Positions 9,105-16,697 of a stretch of DNA of 64,000 nucleotides are shown one piece after another. Origin of the DNA: Stenotrophomonas panacihumi (GTDB lineage: Bacteria > Pseudomonadota > Gammaproteobacteria > Xanthomonadales > Xanthomonadaceae); the NCBI RefSeq assembly GCF_001431645.1, contig NZ_LLXU01000085.1, positions 1-64,000 of the forward strand, given 5' to 3'. How positions within the stretch are numbered: the first letter of the stretch is position 1; the number at the start of each line of letters is the position of its first letter. A program made the translations under genes and the position numbers. The notes beneath the pieces are model-generated. The model had not been told where the DNA came from and did no database searches. It worked only from the letters and a program-made list of their open reading frames with translations.

Positions 9105-9496
9105 TTGGTGATGGTGACCCGCGTGCCCTGGCCCGGCGCGCTCTCCAGCTCGAATTCGTCCACCAGCCGGCGCGAGCCCGACAGGCCCAGGCCCATGCCG
9201 GTGCCGGAGGTCCAGCCGTCGGTCAGCGCCTGGTCGATGTCGGGGATGCCCGGGCCCTGGTCAGCGAAAACCAGCCTCACGCCGCGGCGCAGGCCCTGCT
9301 GCAGGGTCTCCCACTGCATCTCGCCCCCGCCGCCATAGATGACGGTGTTGCGCGCCAGCTCGCTGGCCGCGGTCACCAGCTTGGTCTGGTCGACCAGCCG
9401 CAGGCCACAGGCCACGGCCACCTGGCGCACGGTCTGGCGCGCCAGCACGACGTCCTGTTCGATGCGGACGGGCTGCGACCCACTGGATGCGGTCAT
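9095..9496 (-). CDS. rsbT: RsbT-type serine/threonine kinase (stressosome switch protein)
   Basis: A 133-residue GHKL-fold protein kinase of the RsbT family. In known stressosomes RsbT is held by the RsbR/RsbS core, phosphorylates it on stress, and is released to bind a downstream partner. The ATP-binding motifs are intact: N-box ASELARNTVIYG (44-55), DQGPGIPD (79-86) and the glycine lid GTGMGLGLSG (98-107). Length is normal for the family. The gene starts in an ATGA overlap with rsbS and overlaps the following fusion gene by 10 bases. No RsbU or sigma-B gene is seen nearby, so the target of free RsbT is not evident. Confidence 0.93.
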   Translation of the reverse strand: MTASSGSQPVRIEQDVVLARQTVRQVAVACGLRLVDQTKLVTAASELARNTVIYGGGGEMQWETLQQGLRRGVRLVFADQGPGIPDIDQALTDGWTSGTGMGLGLSGSRRLVDEFELESAPGQGTRVTITKWT

Positions 9497-9855
9497 GGCG
9501 CGGCGTCGGTGTGCTGCAGCAGCTTCATGCCCCGCTCGACATCGAGCGCGGTGCGCACGCCGGTGAGGTTGAGCCCCAGTTCAACCAGCGTGATCGCCAC
9601 CGCCGGCTGCATGCCGACCACCACGGTGGTCGCGTCCATGATCCGCGCGAGCGCGGAGATGGTGGCGATCATGCGGCCGATGAACGAATCGACGATGTCC
9701 AGCGCGGAGATGTCGATCAGCACGCCGCGCGCGGAGGTGGCCTGGATCTTTTCGGTGAGGTCGTCCTGCAGCGCCAGCGCGAGCTGGTCGTGCATGTCGA
9801 CCTGGATGGTGACCAGCAGCAGGTCACCCATCCGCAGGATGGGGATGCGATCCAT
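9493..9855 (-). CDS. rsbS: RsbS-type STAS domain stressosome scaffold
   Basis: A 120-residue single STAS-domain protein of the RsbS family, which with RsbR forms the stressosome shell in the cytoplasm. The phosphorylation loop reads VLIDISALDIVDSFIGR (45-61). Ser57 aligns with the serine of Bacillus subtilis RsbS (Ser59) that RsbT phosphorylates. The second conserved stretch VVVGMQPAVAITLVELGLNL (78-97) is also typical. It lies one base after rsbR and overlaps rsbT by four bases, giving the canonical R-S-T order. Confidence 0.95.
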   Translation of the reverse strand: MDRIPILRMGDLLLVTIQVDMHDQLALALQDDLTEKIQATSARGVLIDISALDIVDSFIGRMIATISALARIMDATTVVVGMQPAVAITLVELGLNLTGVRTALDVERGMKLLQHTDAAP

Positions 9856-9856
9856 G

Positions 9857-10717
9857 TCAGGGGGCAGCCTTGACCACGTTCTGGCCGGTGCGCTTCAACG
9901 CCAGCGCCAGCGCGTCGGCGAGGTTGGCCTTGGTCACGATGCCCTGCAGGTCCAGGCCCAGGTGCACGATGGTCTGGGCGATCTGCGGACGCACGCCGCT
10001 GATAATGGCGTCGGCGCCCATCAGGCGGATCGCGGTGACGGTCTTGAGCAGGTGCTGGGCGACGAGGGTGTCGACGGTGGGCACGCCGGTGATGTCGATG
10101 ATGGCGATTTCCGAGCCGGTATCTACGATGCGCTGCAGCAGCGACTCCATCACCACCTGGGTGCGCTGCGAGTCGAGCGTGCCGATCATCGGCAGCGCGA
10201 GCACGCCTTCCCACAGCTTCACCACCGGGGTGGAGAGTTCGAGCATTTCTTCCTGCTGGCGCTGGATCACGTCCTCGCGCGTCTTCTGGAACGCCTGGAC
10301 GGTGTGCAGGCCGAGCAGGTCGAGCAGTTCGGACAGCGCCCACATCTGCTCGCCGAGGTCCTTGGGCGAATCGGCAAAGCCTTCCTGCACCAGCTCGAAC
10401 AGCGGGCGCTTGAGCGAGAAGATGAAGGTGGCGGTTTCCGAAGAGTTGAAGCCGCGCAGCACGCGGTCGCGCGAGAGGTCTTCAAGGAAGTGGCGAATTT
10501 CCTGCCACTGCTCGCCGCGCAGGTTGCTGGCGTCCTTGGCGGTCATCGCCGCGAGGAACAGGCGCCAGAACTCGCGCACCTGCACTTCCAGTTCGCGGCC
10601 AGTGATGCGGGTGTCCTGGCCCTGGCCCACGCGCGCGAGGTCGGCGATCCAGGTCGCCAGCACCTGTTCTTCGTGGGCACGGATAAGGTCGGTGGTGCGC
10701 TGCTGCAGAGCCGCCAT
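9857..10717 (-). CDS. rsbR: RsbR-type stressosome sensor and scaffold protein
   Basis: A 286-residue RsbR-family protein. Residues 1-155 are a helical N-terminal domain that should project from the stressosome as a sensory turret; it ends in a helical linker. Residues about 165-286 are a STAS domain with the conserved loop IIDITGVPTVDTLVAQ (206-221). Thr217 aligns with the Ser/Thr phosphorylated by RsbT. The segment ISGVRPQIAQT (239-249) lies where the second regulatory phosphosite of B. subtilis RsbR is expected, but I cannot align that residue exactly. The N-terminal domain shows no obvious heme or flavin signature, so the signal is unknown. It is the first gene of the operon, with an acceptable ribosome-binding site (CCAGGA). 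Confidence 0.93.
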   Translation of the reverse strand: MAALQQRTTDLIRAHEEQVLATWIADLARVGQGQDTRITGRELEVQVREFWRLFLAAMTAKDASNLRGEQWQEIRHFLEDLSRDRVLRGFNSSETATFIFSLKRPLFELVQEGFADSPKDLGEQMWALSELLDLLGLHTVQAFQKTREDVIQRQQEEMLELSTPVVKLWEGVLALPMIGTLDSQRTQVVMESLLQRIVDTGSEIAIIDITGVPTVDTLVAQHLLKTVTAIRLMGADAIISGVRPQIAQTIVHLGLDLQGIVTKANLADALALALKRTGQNVVKAAP

Positions 10718-11041
10718 GGGGAAATCCTGGAAGTGGGGAACAAGGAGACGCGCAGCACCGGCGTGCAAGCCCGACTGCGGAAAAGATGATGGAGATTAAT
10801 CCAATCGTGCGGGAGCGACCATGGCCGTCCCCCGCGTGCCTCCCCCAGGCGTGGCGCCGACTCCGCGCGCGGTGCTATTGGAGCGTTTTCGCCGTGGCGG
10901 GGTTGTGAATGCCCCGAGGGCTTGAGCGGCCCACGGCGAACCTATAGAATCGCCGGCCCGGGATGCGGCGCGCGCTTCATCCCACCGGAAAGGTTCACAG
11001 TCCCGCGCGGACATGCGATACTCTCCGGCCTAGCTTCACAT
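10718..11041. promoter_or_regulatory. Divergent control region between rsbR and tRNA-Gln
   Basis: This gene-free 324-base stretch should hold the promoter of the minus-strand stressosome operon and that of the plus-strand tRNA. The tRNA promoter is clear: TTCACA at 10994-10999, a 17-base spacer, then GATACT at 11017-11022. For rsbR I see only weak candidates and a small palindrome GATTAATC near 10793. No further gene is supported. Confidence 0.55.
10994..11022 (+). promoter_or_regulatory. Sigma-70-type promoter of tRNA-Gln
   Basis: The -35 TTCACA (10994-10999) and -10 GATACT (11017-11022) are separated by 17 bases. The tRNA begins 19 bases after the -10 box, leaving a short 5' leader for RNase P. 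Confidence 0.7.
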
Positions 11042-11116
11042 TGCCCCGTCGCCAAGCGGTAAGGCACCTGACTCTGACTCAGGCATTCGGTGGTTCGAAT
11101 CCATCCGGGGCAGCCA
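11042..11116 (+). tRNA. tRNA-Gln (anticodon CTG)
   Basis: A full cloverleaf of 75 bases. The 7-bp acceptor stem is TGCCCCG with CGGGGCA, followed by discriminator G and an encoded CCA end. The anticodon stem CCTGA/TCAGG encloses the loop CTCTGAC, which gives anticodon CTG, reading CAG (Gln). The T-loop GGTTCGAATCC is canonical. It is followed seven bases later by a strong terminator. Confidence 0.97.
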
Positions 11117-11123
11117 AATCCAG

Positions 11124-11156
11124 AAAGGCCCGATCTCTGATCGGGCCTTTCTTTTT
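11124..11156 (+). terminator. Intrinsic terminator of tRNA-Gln
   Basis: An 11-bp perfect stem AAAGGCCCGAT/ATCGGGCCTTT around a five-base loop, followed by CTTTTTG. Confidence 0.9.
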
Positions 11157-11209
11157 GTCCGTCGAAAAGCACCCAGTCCCTTGTGACCGGCGCATGCCCC
11201 CGAAACGAC

Positions 11210-11235
11210 AAAAGCCCGGCCAAGGCCGGGCTTTT
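11210..11235 (-). terminator. Intrinsic terminator of rplM-rpsI
   Basis: A 12-bp perfect stem AAAAGCCCGGCC/GGCCGGGCTTTT with a two-base loop lies about 43 bases beyond the rpsI stop. On the minus strand it runs into TTTTGTCGTTT. Confidence 0.85.
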
Positions 11236-11277
11236 GCGTGGGCGGATCCGAAGACCCGCCACCTCCTGCGCGATGGA

Positions 11278-11670
11278 TCAGCGCTTGGAGAACTGGGTCG
11301 CGCGGCGGGCCTTGTGCAGACCGACCTTCTTGCGCTCGACCTCACGGGCGTCGCGGGTCATGAAGCCGGCCTTGCGCAGCTCGGACTTCAGCGACTCGTC
11401 GTACTCGACCAGCGCGCGGGCGATGCCCAGGCGGATCGCACCGGCCTGGCCGGTGGTGCCACCGCCAGCGGCGGTCACGTAGATGTCGAAGCTTTCGGTG
11501 TTCTTGGTCAGCTCCAGCGGCTGGCGCACGATCATGCGCGCGGTCTCACGGCCGAAGAACTCGTCCAGCGGACGGTCGTTGACGGTGATGTTGCCGGTGC
11601 CCTTGCGCAGGAACACGCGGGCGGTGGAGGACTTGCGACGGCCAGTGCCGTAGTTCTGAGTGATAGCCAT
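11278..11670 (-). CDS. rpsI: 30S ribosomal protein S9
   Basis: S9 of the small ribosomal subunit, 130 residues. It starts [19 protein letters not shown] and ends with the basic tail RRATQFSKR that reaches the P-site tRNA. The internal motif [19 protein letters not shown] is characteristic. It lies two bases after rplM in the standard rplM-rpsI pair and is followed by a terminator. Confidence 0.98.
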   Translation of the reverse strand: MAITQNYGTGRRKSSTARVFLRKGTGNITVNDRPLDEFFGRETARMIVRQPLELTKNTESFDIYVTAAGGGTTGQAGAIRLGIARALVEYDESLKSELRKAGFMTRDAREVERKKVGLHKARRATQFSKR

Positions 11671-11672
11671 GA

Positions 11673-12101
11673 TTAGATGTCCAGGACCTGCGGCTGCTGA
11701 GCGGCGTGCGGATGGTTCGGGCCGGCGTAGACCTTGAGCTTGCGATACATGTCGCGGCCCAGCGGGCCCTTCGGCAGCATGCCCTTGACGGCGATCTCGA
11801 TCACGCGCTCCGGGTGGCGCTCCAGCGCCTGGGCGAGGTTCTCGGACTTCAGGTTGCCGATGTAGCCGGTGAAGCGGTGATACATCTTGTCCTGCAGCTT
11901 CTTGCCGGTCACCGCGATCTTCTCGGCGTTGATCACGACGAGGTAGTCGCCGGTATCGACGTGCGGGGTGTAGACGGGCTTGTGCTTGCCACGCAGGCGG
12001 CGGGCCAGTTCGGAAGCGAGACGGCCGAGCGTCTTGCCGGAGGCGTCAACGAGGTACCAGTCGCGCTGGACGGTCTCGGACTTTGCGGTGAACGTAGTCA
12101 T
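11673..12101 (-). CDS. rplM: 50S ribosomal protein L13
   Basis: L13 of the large ribosomal subunit, 142 residues, which is the normal length. It starts [20 protein letters not shown] and carries the conserved [18 protein letters not shown] and [20 protein letters not shown] segments. The ATG at 12101 follows a GAGTTTCTCC leader region. It heads a two-gene operon with rpsI from a good promoter at 12187-12215. Confidence 0.98.
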   Translation of the reverse strand: MTTFTAKSETVQRDWYLVDASGKTLGRLASELARRLRGKHKPVYTPHVDTGDYLVVINAEKIAVTGKKLQDKMYHRFTGYIGNLKSENLAQALERHPERVIEIAVKGMLPKGPLGRDMYRKLKVYAGPNHPHAAQQPQVLDI

Positions 12102-12186
12102 GGAGAAACTCTTGGTTGAAGTGGTCGGGCGGATTCCGCAGGTTGCCGGAACTTTGCCGCGCGTTTTGGTGAAACGAAGAGGCGGG

Positions 12187-12215
12187 ATTGTACCGGGCCA
12201 CCCGGGCCCGTGCAA
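12187..12215 (-). promoter_or_regulatory. Promoter of rplM-rpsI
   Basis: On the minus strand TTGCAC (12215-12210) and TACAAT (12192-12187) are separated by exactly 17 bases, a near-consensus housekeeping promoter. It predicts a leader of about 80 bases before the rplM start. Confidence 0.8.
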
Positions 12216-12270
12216 GGCAGCCCCTGGCGGGCGGTTGGCAGGCGGGCGGCGCGGGGTGAAAATCCCCCGC

Positions 12271-12939
12271 ATGGACGATTCCCTCGCCTCCCGTACCCCC
12301 GACCTGCGCCGCCACGGCCCCCTGGACCACCTGCTGCTGGAAGCCCAGCGCGCCCTGGAGACGGTGTTCGGCGACCCGGCCGCGCTGCGCCCCAACCCGG
12401 CTGGCAAGACCCCGGAAGTCCCGCTGGACGAGGCTGAACGACGTCATTCAGCCGGCCTGATGCGCATCAACCATGTCGGCGAGGTCTGCGCGCAGGGCCT
12501 GTATTTCGGCCAGGCCGCGGTCGCCCGGGATGCCCACACCCGCACCCACCTGCTGGATGCGGCGCAGGAGGAGACCGACCACCTCTCCTGGTGCGCCGAC
12601 CGCCTGCGCGAGCTGGAAAGCCGGCCCAGCCTGTTCAACCCGCTGTGGTACGCCGGCAGCTACGCCCTCGGCGCACTGGCGGCGCTGCGCGGCGACGACT
12701 GGAGCCTGGGCTTCGTGGTCGAGACCGAGCGCCAGGTCGAGGCGCACCTGGACGAGCACCTGGAGACCCTGCCGCCGGCGGACCTGCGCAGCCGCGAGAT
12801 CCTGCGGGTGATGAAGGCCGACGAGGCGCGCCACGCCGAGCATGCCGAACAGGCCGGCGCGCGCATCCTGCCGCAGCCGATCCCGGCGGCGATGGCGCTG
12901 GCCTCCAAACTGATGAAGTCGGTCGCCTACCGGCTCTGA
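12271..12939 (+). CDS. coq7: 2-polyprenyl-3-methyl-6-methoxy-1,4-benzoquinone monooxygenase (Coq7)
   Basis: Di-iron hydroxylase for the last hydroxylation of ubiquinone synthesis, 222 residues, membrane-associated. It is a ferritin-like protein with the iron-ligand pattern intact: Glu71 in INHVGEV, Glu101xxHis104 in EETDH, a glutamate around 151-153 in ETERQ, and Glu185xxHis188 in EARH. The ATG at 12271 gives the usual N-terminus (the proline/arginine-rich start [16 protein letters not shown]). It is divergent from rplM and convergent with sugE. A small GC hairpin without a T-tract (12951-12967) separates it from sugE. Confidence 0.93.
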   Translation: MDDSLASRTPDLRRHGPLDHLLLEAQRALETVFGDPAALRPNPAGKTPEVPLDEAERRHSAGLMRINHVGEVCAQGLYFGQAAVARDAHTRTHLLDAAQEETDHLSWCADRLRELESRPSLFNPLWYAGSYALGALAALRGDDWSLGFVVETERQVEAHLDEHLETLPPADLRSREILRVMKADEARHAEHAEQAGARILPQPIPAAMALASKLMKSVAYRL

Positions 12940-12971
12940 GCCGGATTCCGGGGGCGGCATCCGCCCCGCGC

Positions 12972-13286
12972 TCAACCCACCAGCTTCAGCCCGACCACGC
13001 CGGCGACGATCAAGCCGATGCACGCCAGCCGCGGCCACGACGCGCTGTCGCCGAACAGGAAGATGCCCAGCACCGCCACGCCCAGCGCGCCGATACCGGT
13101 CCAGATCGCATAGGCCGTGCCGACCGGCAGCGTGCGCAGCGCCTGGGTCAGCAGCCACAGGCTGATCGCCGCGGCCGCCGCGGTACCCAGGCTGGGCCAC
13201 AACCGGGTGAACCCCTGGCTGTACTTCAGCCCCATCGCAAAGCCGATCTCGAACAACCCGGCCAGCAGCAGATAGATCCAGGACAT
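12972..13286 (-). CDS. sugE: SMR family transporter, guanidinium exporter type (SugE/Gdx)
   Basis: A 104-residue four-helix small multidrug resistance protein; the SugE/Gdx branch exports guanidinium in exchange for protons. The essential Glu13 lies in [14 protein letters not shown]. Ser42, Tyr59 and Trp62 of the Gdx-type pocket are present, while the usual Trp16 is Phe. The [12 protein letters not shown] loop is typical of SugE. The start at 13286 has an ideal ribosome site AAAGGAGG. A complete intrinsic terminator stands only 26 bases upstream of the start codon, which leaves almost no room for a promoter and suggests attenuation control. Confidence 0.9.
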   Translation of the reverse strand: MSWIYLLLAGLFEIGFAMGLKYSQGFTRLWPSLGTAAAAAISLWLLTQALRTLPVGTAYAIWTGIGALGVAVLGIFLFGDSASWPRLACIGLIVAGVVGLKLVG

Positions 13287-13311
13287 CGTGCGTCCTCCTT
13301 TCCTCAAGGCG

Positions 13312-13347
13312 AAAAAAAAGCGGCCCGGTGTCTGCACACCGGGCCGC
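13312..13347 (-). terminator. Strong intrinsic terminator between speD and sugE
   Basis: A perfect 12-bp stem GCGGCCCGGTGT/ACACCGGGCCGC with a four-base loop is followed on the minus strand by eight T residues (13319-13312). It lies 97 bases past the speD stop and 25 bases before the sugE start codon. It either ends speD transcripts or works as an attenuator in the sugE leader. Confidence 0.9.
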
Positions 13348-13376
13348 CGTCGGCTCTGTAACGCGGGATTCCGCGC

Positions 13377-13392
13377 GGCGGGCCGTCCCGCC
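13377..13392 (-). promoter_or_regulatory. ACGG-loop hairpin in the sugE leader, possible half of a guanidine-II motif
   Basis: On the minus strand GGCGGGACGGCCCGCC forms six GC-rich pairs closing an ACGG tetraloop. Guanidine-II (mini-ykkC) riboswitches consist of two such hairpins with ACGR loops and often control sugE/gdx genes. Only one ACGR hairpin is seen here; the other nearby hairpin (GCCACC/GGTGGC around 13403-13420) has a different loop. The identification is therefore tentative. Confidence 0.3.
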
Positions 13393-13444
13393 TGTCGATT
13401 CGTGCCGCCACCTTACGCGGTGGCGCCGTAACCGGATGTAACCC

Positions 13445-14239
13445 TTACTCGGCCAGGTTGCGGCCGTGGAACAGCTCTTCGATCTCGCGCTTGAGCAGCG
13501 CCTCGATCTTCATGCGCTCCTTGAACGAGAGGTTCTTGGCCTTTTCCTCGAACAGGTACTGGTCCAGGTCGAAGTCCTTCAGGTGCATCTTCGTGTGGAA
13601 GATGTTTTCCTGGTAGACGTTGACGTCGAACATCTCGTAGCGCGACTTGATGTTCTTGGCCAGGAAGTTCTGGATCGAGTTGATCTTGTGGTCGATGAAG
13701 TGCTTCTTGCCCTTCACGTCGCGGGTGAAGCCACGGACGCGGTAGTCCATGATCACGATGTCCGATTCCAGCGACTCGATCAGGTAGTTCAGCGCCTTCA
13801 GCGGCGAGATCACGCCGCAGGTGGCGACGTCGATATCGGCGCGGAAGGTGGCGATGCCTTCCTGCGGGTGGGTCTCCGGGTACGTATGGACGGTGATGTG
13901 GCTCTTGTCCATGTGCGCGACCACGGCGTCGGAGATCAGCTCCTTGCCGGCCTGCTTCTTGTCGATCACCGGCTCTTCGGAGATCAGGATCGTCACCGAA
14001 GCACCCTGCGGGTCGTAGTCCTGGCGCGCGATGTTCAGGATGTTGGCGCCGATGATCTCGGCCACATCCGTCAGGATCTGGGTCAGGCGATCGGCGTCGT
14101 ACTGCTCGTCGATGTACTCGATGTAACGCTGGCGCTCTTCTTCCGTGCGGGCGTAGCAGACGTCGTAGATGTTGAAGCTCAGCGCCTTGGTGAGGTTGTT
14201 GAAACCTTGCAACCTCAGGCGAGGCAACGGCTTGACCAC
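13445..14239 (-). CDS. speD: Adenosylmethionine decarboxylase proenzyme
   Basis: Pyruvoyl-dependent S-adenosylmethionine decarboxylase, which supplies decarboxylated AdoMet for spermidine synthesis. The self-cleavage site is Lys112-Ser113 in [14 protein letters not shown]; Ser113 becomes the pyruvoyl group. The best start is the GTG at 14239, preceded by GAGGA. It gives [11 protein letters not shown] and 264 residues, the standard length of the E. coli-type enzyme; an upstream ATG at 14275 would add 12 unlikely residues. It is divergent from clp, an arrangement I recall from Xanthomonas. Confidence 0.95.
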   Translation of the reverse strand: MVKPLPRLRLQGFNNLTKALSFNIYDVCYARTEEERQRYIEYIDEQYDADRLTQILTDVAEIIGANILNIARQDYDPQGASVTILISEEPVIDKKQAGKELISDAVVAHMDKSHITVHTYPETHPQEGIATFRADIDVATCGVISPLKALNYLIESLESDIVIMDYRVRGFTRDVKGKKHFIDHKINSIQNFLAKNIKSRYEMFDVNVYQENIFHTKMHLKDFDLDQYLFEEKAKNLSFKERMKIEALLKREIEELFHGRNLAE

Positions 14240-14274
14240 GGCGGTCCATCCTCTGGGAGACGGGAAAGGGGGCA

Positions 14275-14312
14275 ATTATGGGCCAAAGCGCACGGTAGCG
14301 GAACGGCTACCG
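14275..14312. promoter_or_regulatory. speD promoter and palindrome in the speD-clp intergenic region
   Basis: On the minus strand TTCCGC (14303-14298) and CATAAT (14280-14275) are 17 bases apart and could drive speD. Overlapping the -35 box is a perfect palindrome CGGTAGC-N6-GCTACCG (14293-14299 and 14306-14312). It does not fit the CRP/Clp consensus TGTGA-N6-TCACA, so the binder is unknown. The clp promoter must lie in the same 139-base gap. Confidence 0.45.
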
Positions 14313-14378
14313 CCGACAACGGTTTACCAGAGGCGAGCCATCCCGTTAAGCTTCCGGGAATCGAGCCGCGGAACCACC

Positions 14379-15068
14379 ATGAACCTAGGGAACAACACGG
14401 GTATGACATCAGTACGTCAAGCGACGACGCCCCTGTCCCTGGACACGGCGACCATCGAGCGCTTCCTCGCCCACAGCCACCGACGCCGCTACCCCACCCG
14501 CACGGACGTTTTTCGCCCGGGCGACCCGGCGGGCACGCTCTATTATGTGATCAGCGGCTCAATCAGCATCATCGCCGAGGAAGAGGACGACCGCGAGCTG
14601 GTGCTGGGCTACTTCGGCGCCGGCGAGTTCGTGGGTGAAATGGGCCTGTTCATCGAGTCCGACACCCGCGAGGTGATCCTGCGCACCCGCAGCCAGTGCG
14701 AGCTGGCCGAGATCAGCTACGAGCGCCTGCACCAGCTGATGCAGACCAGCCTGTCGGCCGATGCGCCCCGGCTGCTCTACGCCATCGGCGTGCAGCTCTC
14801 CAAGCGCCTGCTGGACACCACCCGCAAGGCCAGCCGCCTGGCCTTCCTGGACGTCACCGACCGCATCGTGCGCACCCTGCACGACCTGGCGCGCGAGCCG
14901 GAAGCCATGAGCCACCCGCAGGGCACCCAGCTGCGCGTCTCGCGGCAGGAGCTGGCCAGGCTGGTCGGCTGTTCGCGTGAAATGGCCGGCCGCGTGCTCA
15001 AGAAGCTGCAGGCCGACGGCCTGCTGCATGCCCGCGGCAAGACGGTGGTGCTCTACGGCACCCGCTGA
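14379..15068 (+). CDS. clp: CRP-like global regulator Clp
   Basis: A 229-residue transcription factor of the CRP/FNR family. In Xanthomonas, Clp controls virulence, exopolysaccharide and secretion genes and is inhibited by cyclic di-GMP. Residues about 20-140 form the cyclic-nucleotide-binding domain with GEFVGEMGLF (82-91). Glu98 in TREVILRTR matches the residue needed for c-di-GMP binding in the Xanthomonas protein. A long dimer helix follows, then a winged helix whose recognition helix is VSRQELARLVGCSREMAGRV (187-206). The sequence from HSHRRRYPTRTDVF onward is nearly the Xanthomonas one; only the first 20 residues diverge. Start ATG 14379. Confidence 0.96.
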   Translation: MNLGNNTGMTSVRQATTPLSLDTATIERFLAHSHRRRYPTRTDVFRPGDPAGTLYYVISGSISIIAEEEDDRELVLGYFGAGEFVGEMGLFIESDTREVILRTRSQCELAEISYERLHQLMQTSLSADAPRLLYAIGVQLSKRLLDTTRKASRLAFLDVTDRIVRTLHDLAREPEAMSHPQGTQLRVSRQELARLVGCSREMAGRVLKKLQADGLLHARGKTVVLYGTR

Positions 15069-15094
15069 GGGCCCACCGCACCGCCCACTTTCCC

Positions 15095-15116
15095 GACCCC
15101 CGGCCCGCCGGGGGTC
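15095..15116 (+). terminator. GC hairpin downstream of clp
   Basis: A 9-bp stem GACCCCCGG/CCGGGGGTC with a four-base loop lies between the convergent clp and HAD genes. It has only a weak TTT further on, so terminator function is likely but not certain. Confidence 0.5.
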
Positions 15117-15123
15117 GCGCGTT

Positions 15124-15840
15124 TCAGGGCAGCGGATCGCCGGCGCGGTCCGCGCAACCCCAATTCAGGATCGGCGTGCCCGGCGGCAGTACCTGGCGGA
15201 AATAGTCCACGCGGCGCGCCTTCGGATTGACCACCACCGGCGCGCGCGCGGCCTTGAGCAGCGGCAGGTCGGCGGTGCTGTCGGAGTAGGCGATGGCGAT
15301 GTCGCCGTAGCCCAGCTCGCGCAGCATGCGCATCTTCTCTTCGTTGTGGCAGTGGCGCACCGCGCCCACGCCGCCCAGGCGCGGGCCGATCAGGCTGCCG
15401 ACCACCGGCACGTCCTCGTGGGCCACGAACGCCAGGATCGCCCGCGCCAGCTCCGGCGGCGCGCCGGTCGCCACGACCACCCGGTCGCCGGCCCGGCGGT
15501 GCCCGGCGAACACTTCCAGCGCATGCGGCAGCAGGCGGGCGCGCACGTCGTCCTGGTGGGCGAGCACGTAGGCGTCGATGACCCGGTTGAACTCGCGCGC
15601 GCCTTTCAGGCCGAACGTGGCGATCCACACATAGCCGGAGATGCCGTGCCGGCGCGTCGGCAGCAATGCCACCAGCGGGCCCAGCAGCGGCGTCAGCAGC
15701 AGCGCGGCCAGCAGGCGCAGGGGGTTGCGGCGGATCAGCCAGGCGAACAGGTGGCTGCCGGAATCGCCGTCGTAGAGGGTGTGGTCGAAATCGAACACCA
15801 CCAGCGGCGCGGCGGCGCCGGGCACTGGAGGCGCACTCAC
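15124..15840 (-). CDS. HAD-IB family phosphatase
   Basis: A 238-residue haloacid-dehalogenase-type hydrolase resembling the SerB-like IB subfamily. Motif I is [15 protein letters not shown] (nucleophile Asp17, acid/base Asp19), motif II is [10 protein letters not shown], and motif III/IV is [16 protein letters not shown] hydrophobic cap segment [20 protein letters not shown] suggests membrane contact. The start is a GTG at 15840 overlapping the trpC stop as GTGA, so it is the last gene of the trp run. The substrate is not predictable; phosphoserine-like or lipid phosphates are possibilities for this subfamily. Confidence 0.85.
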   Translation of the reverse strand: MSAPPVPGAAAPLVVFDFDHTLYDGDSGSHLFAWLIRRNPLRLLAALLLTPLLGPLVALLPTRRHGISGYVWIATFGLKGAREFNRVIDAYVLAHQDDVRARLLPHALEVFAGHRRAGDRVVVATGAPPELARAILAFVAHEDVPVVGSLIGPRLGGVGAVRHCHNEEKMRMLRELGYGDIAIAYSDSTADLPLLKAARAPVVVNPKARRVDYFRQVLPPGTPILNWGCADRAGDPLP

Positions 15841-16628
15841 GGGAAGAACAGCGCGCGCAGCGCCTCGCCGGGTTCCTCGGCGCGCATGAACGCCTCGCCG
15901 ACCAGGAACGCGTTCACGCCCTGCCCGCGCATCAGCGCCACGTCGTCCGGGCCGAGGATGCCGCTTTCGGTGACCAGCAGGCGGTCGCGCGGCACCGCGG
16001 CGCGCATCGCCAGCGTGGTATCCAGCGTGACCTCGAAGGTGCGCAGGTTGCGGTTGTTGATGCCGACCAGCGGCACCGGTACCTGGATGGCACGCTCGAG
16101 CTCGTCGATATCGTGCACTTCCACCAGCACGTCCATGCCCAGCGACAGCGCCAGGCCGGAGAGATCGGCCAGCTGCGCGTCGTCCAGCGCGGCGACGATC
16201 AGCAGGATGCAGTCCGCGCCCAGCGCGCGCGCCTCGTACACCTGGTACGGGTCGATGGTGAAATCCTTGCGCAGCACCGGCAGCGTGCAGGCCTCGCGGG
16301 CCTGCTGCAGGTAGGCATCGGCGCCCTGGAAGAAGTCCACGTCGGTGAGCACCGACAGGCAGCTGGCGCCGCCGAACTCGTAGCTCACCGCGATATCCGC
16401 CGGGCGGAAGTCCGGCCGGATCACGCCCTTGGACGGGCTGGCCTTCTTCACCTCGGCGATCACCGCCGGGTCACCCAGGGCGATGGCGGCCTGCAGGGCA
16501 TTGGCGAAGCCGCGCACCGGCGAGGCATCGGCGGCACGCGCCACGACCTCGGCCAACGGCACGCGCGCGCTGCGCTCGGCGATTTCTTCGGCCTTCCGGG
16601 CCAGGATCGTGTTGAGAATGTCGCTCAT
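15837..16628 (-). CDS. trpC: Indole-3-glycerol phosphate synthase
   Basis: A (beta/alpha)8-barrel enzyme converting CdRP to indole-3-glycerol phosphate in tryptophan synthesis, 263 residues, not fused to TrpF. Visible catalytic segments are [48 protein letters not shown] and VTESGI. I start at [16 protein letters not shown] (16628) rather than nine codons earlier because that is where similarity to the family begins. It lies 69 bases after trpD and overlaps the HAD gene by four bases. Confidence 0.97.
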   Translation of the reverse strand: MSDILNTILARKAEEIAERSARVPLAEVVARAADASPVRGFANALQAAIALGDPAVIAEVKKASPSKGVIRPDFRPADIAVSYEFGGASCLSVLTDVDFFQGADAYLQQAREACTLPVLRKDFTIDPYQVYEARALGADCILLIVAALDDAQLADLSGLALSLGMDVLVEVHDIDELERAIQVPVPLVGINNRNLRTFEVTLDTTLAMRAAVPRDRLLVTESGILGPDDVALMRGQGVNAFLVGEAFMRAEEPGEALRALFFP

Positions 16629-16697
16629 CGCAGGGATATCCGTAAGACCGCGCATTATCGACCAAAGCCCGCCGGCCGGCCAACGCGGCCCGCGTGC

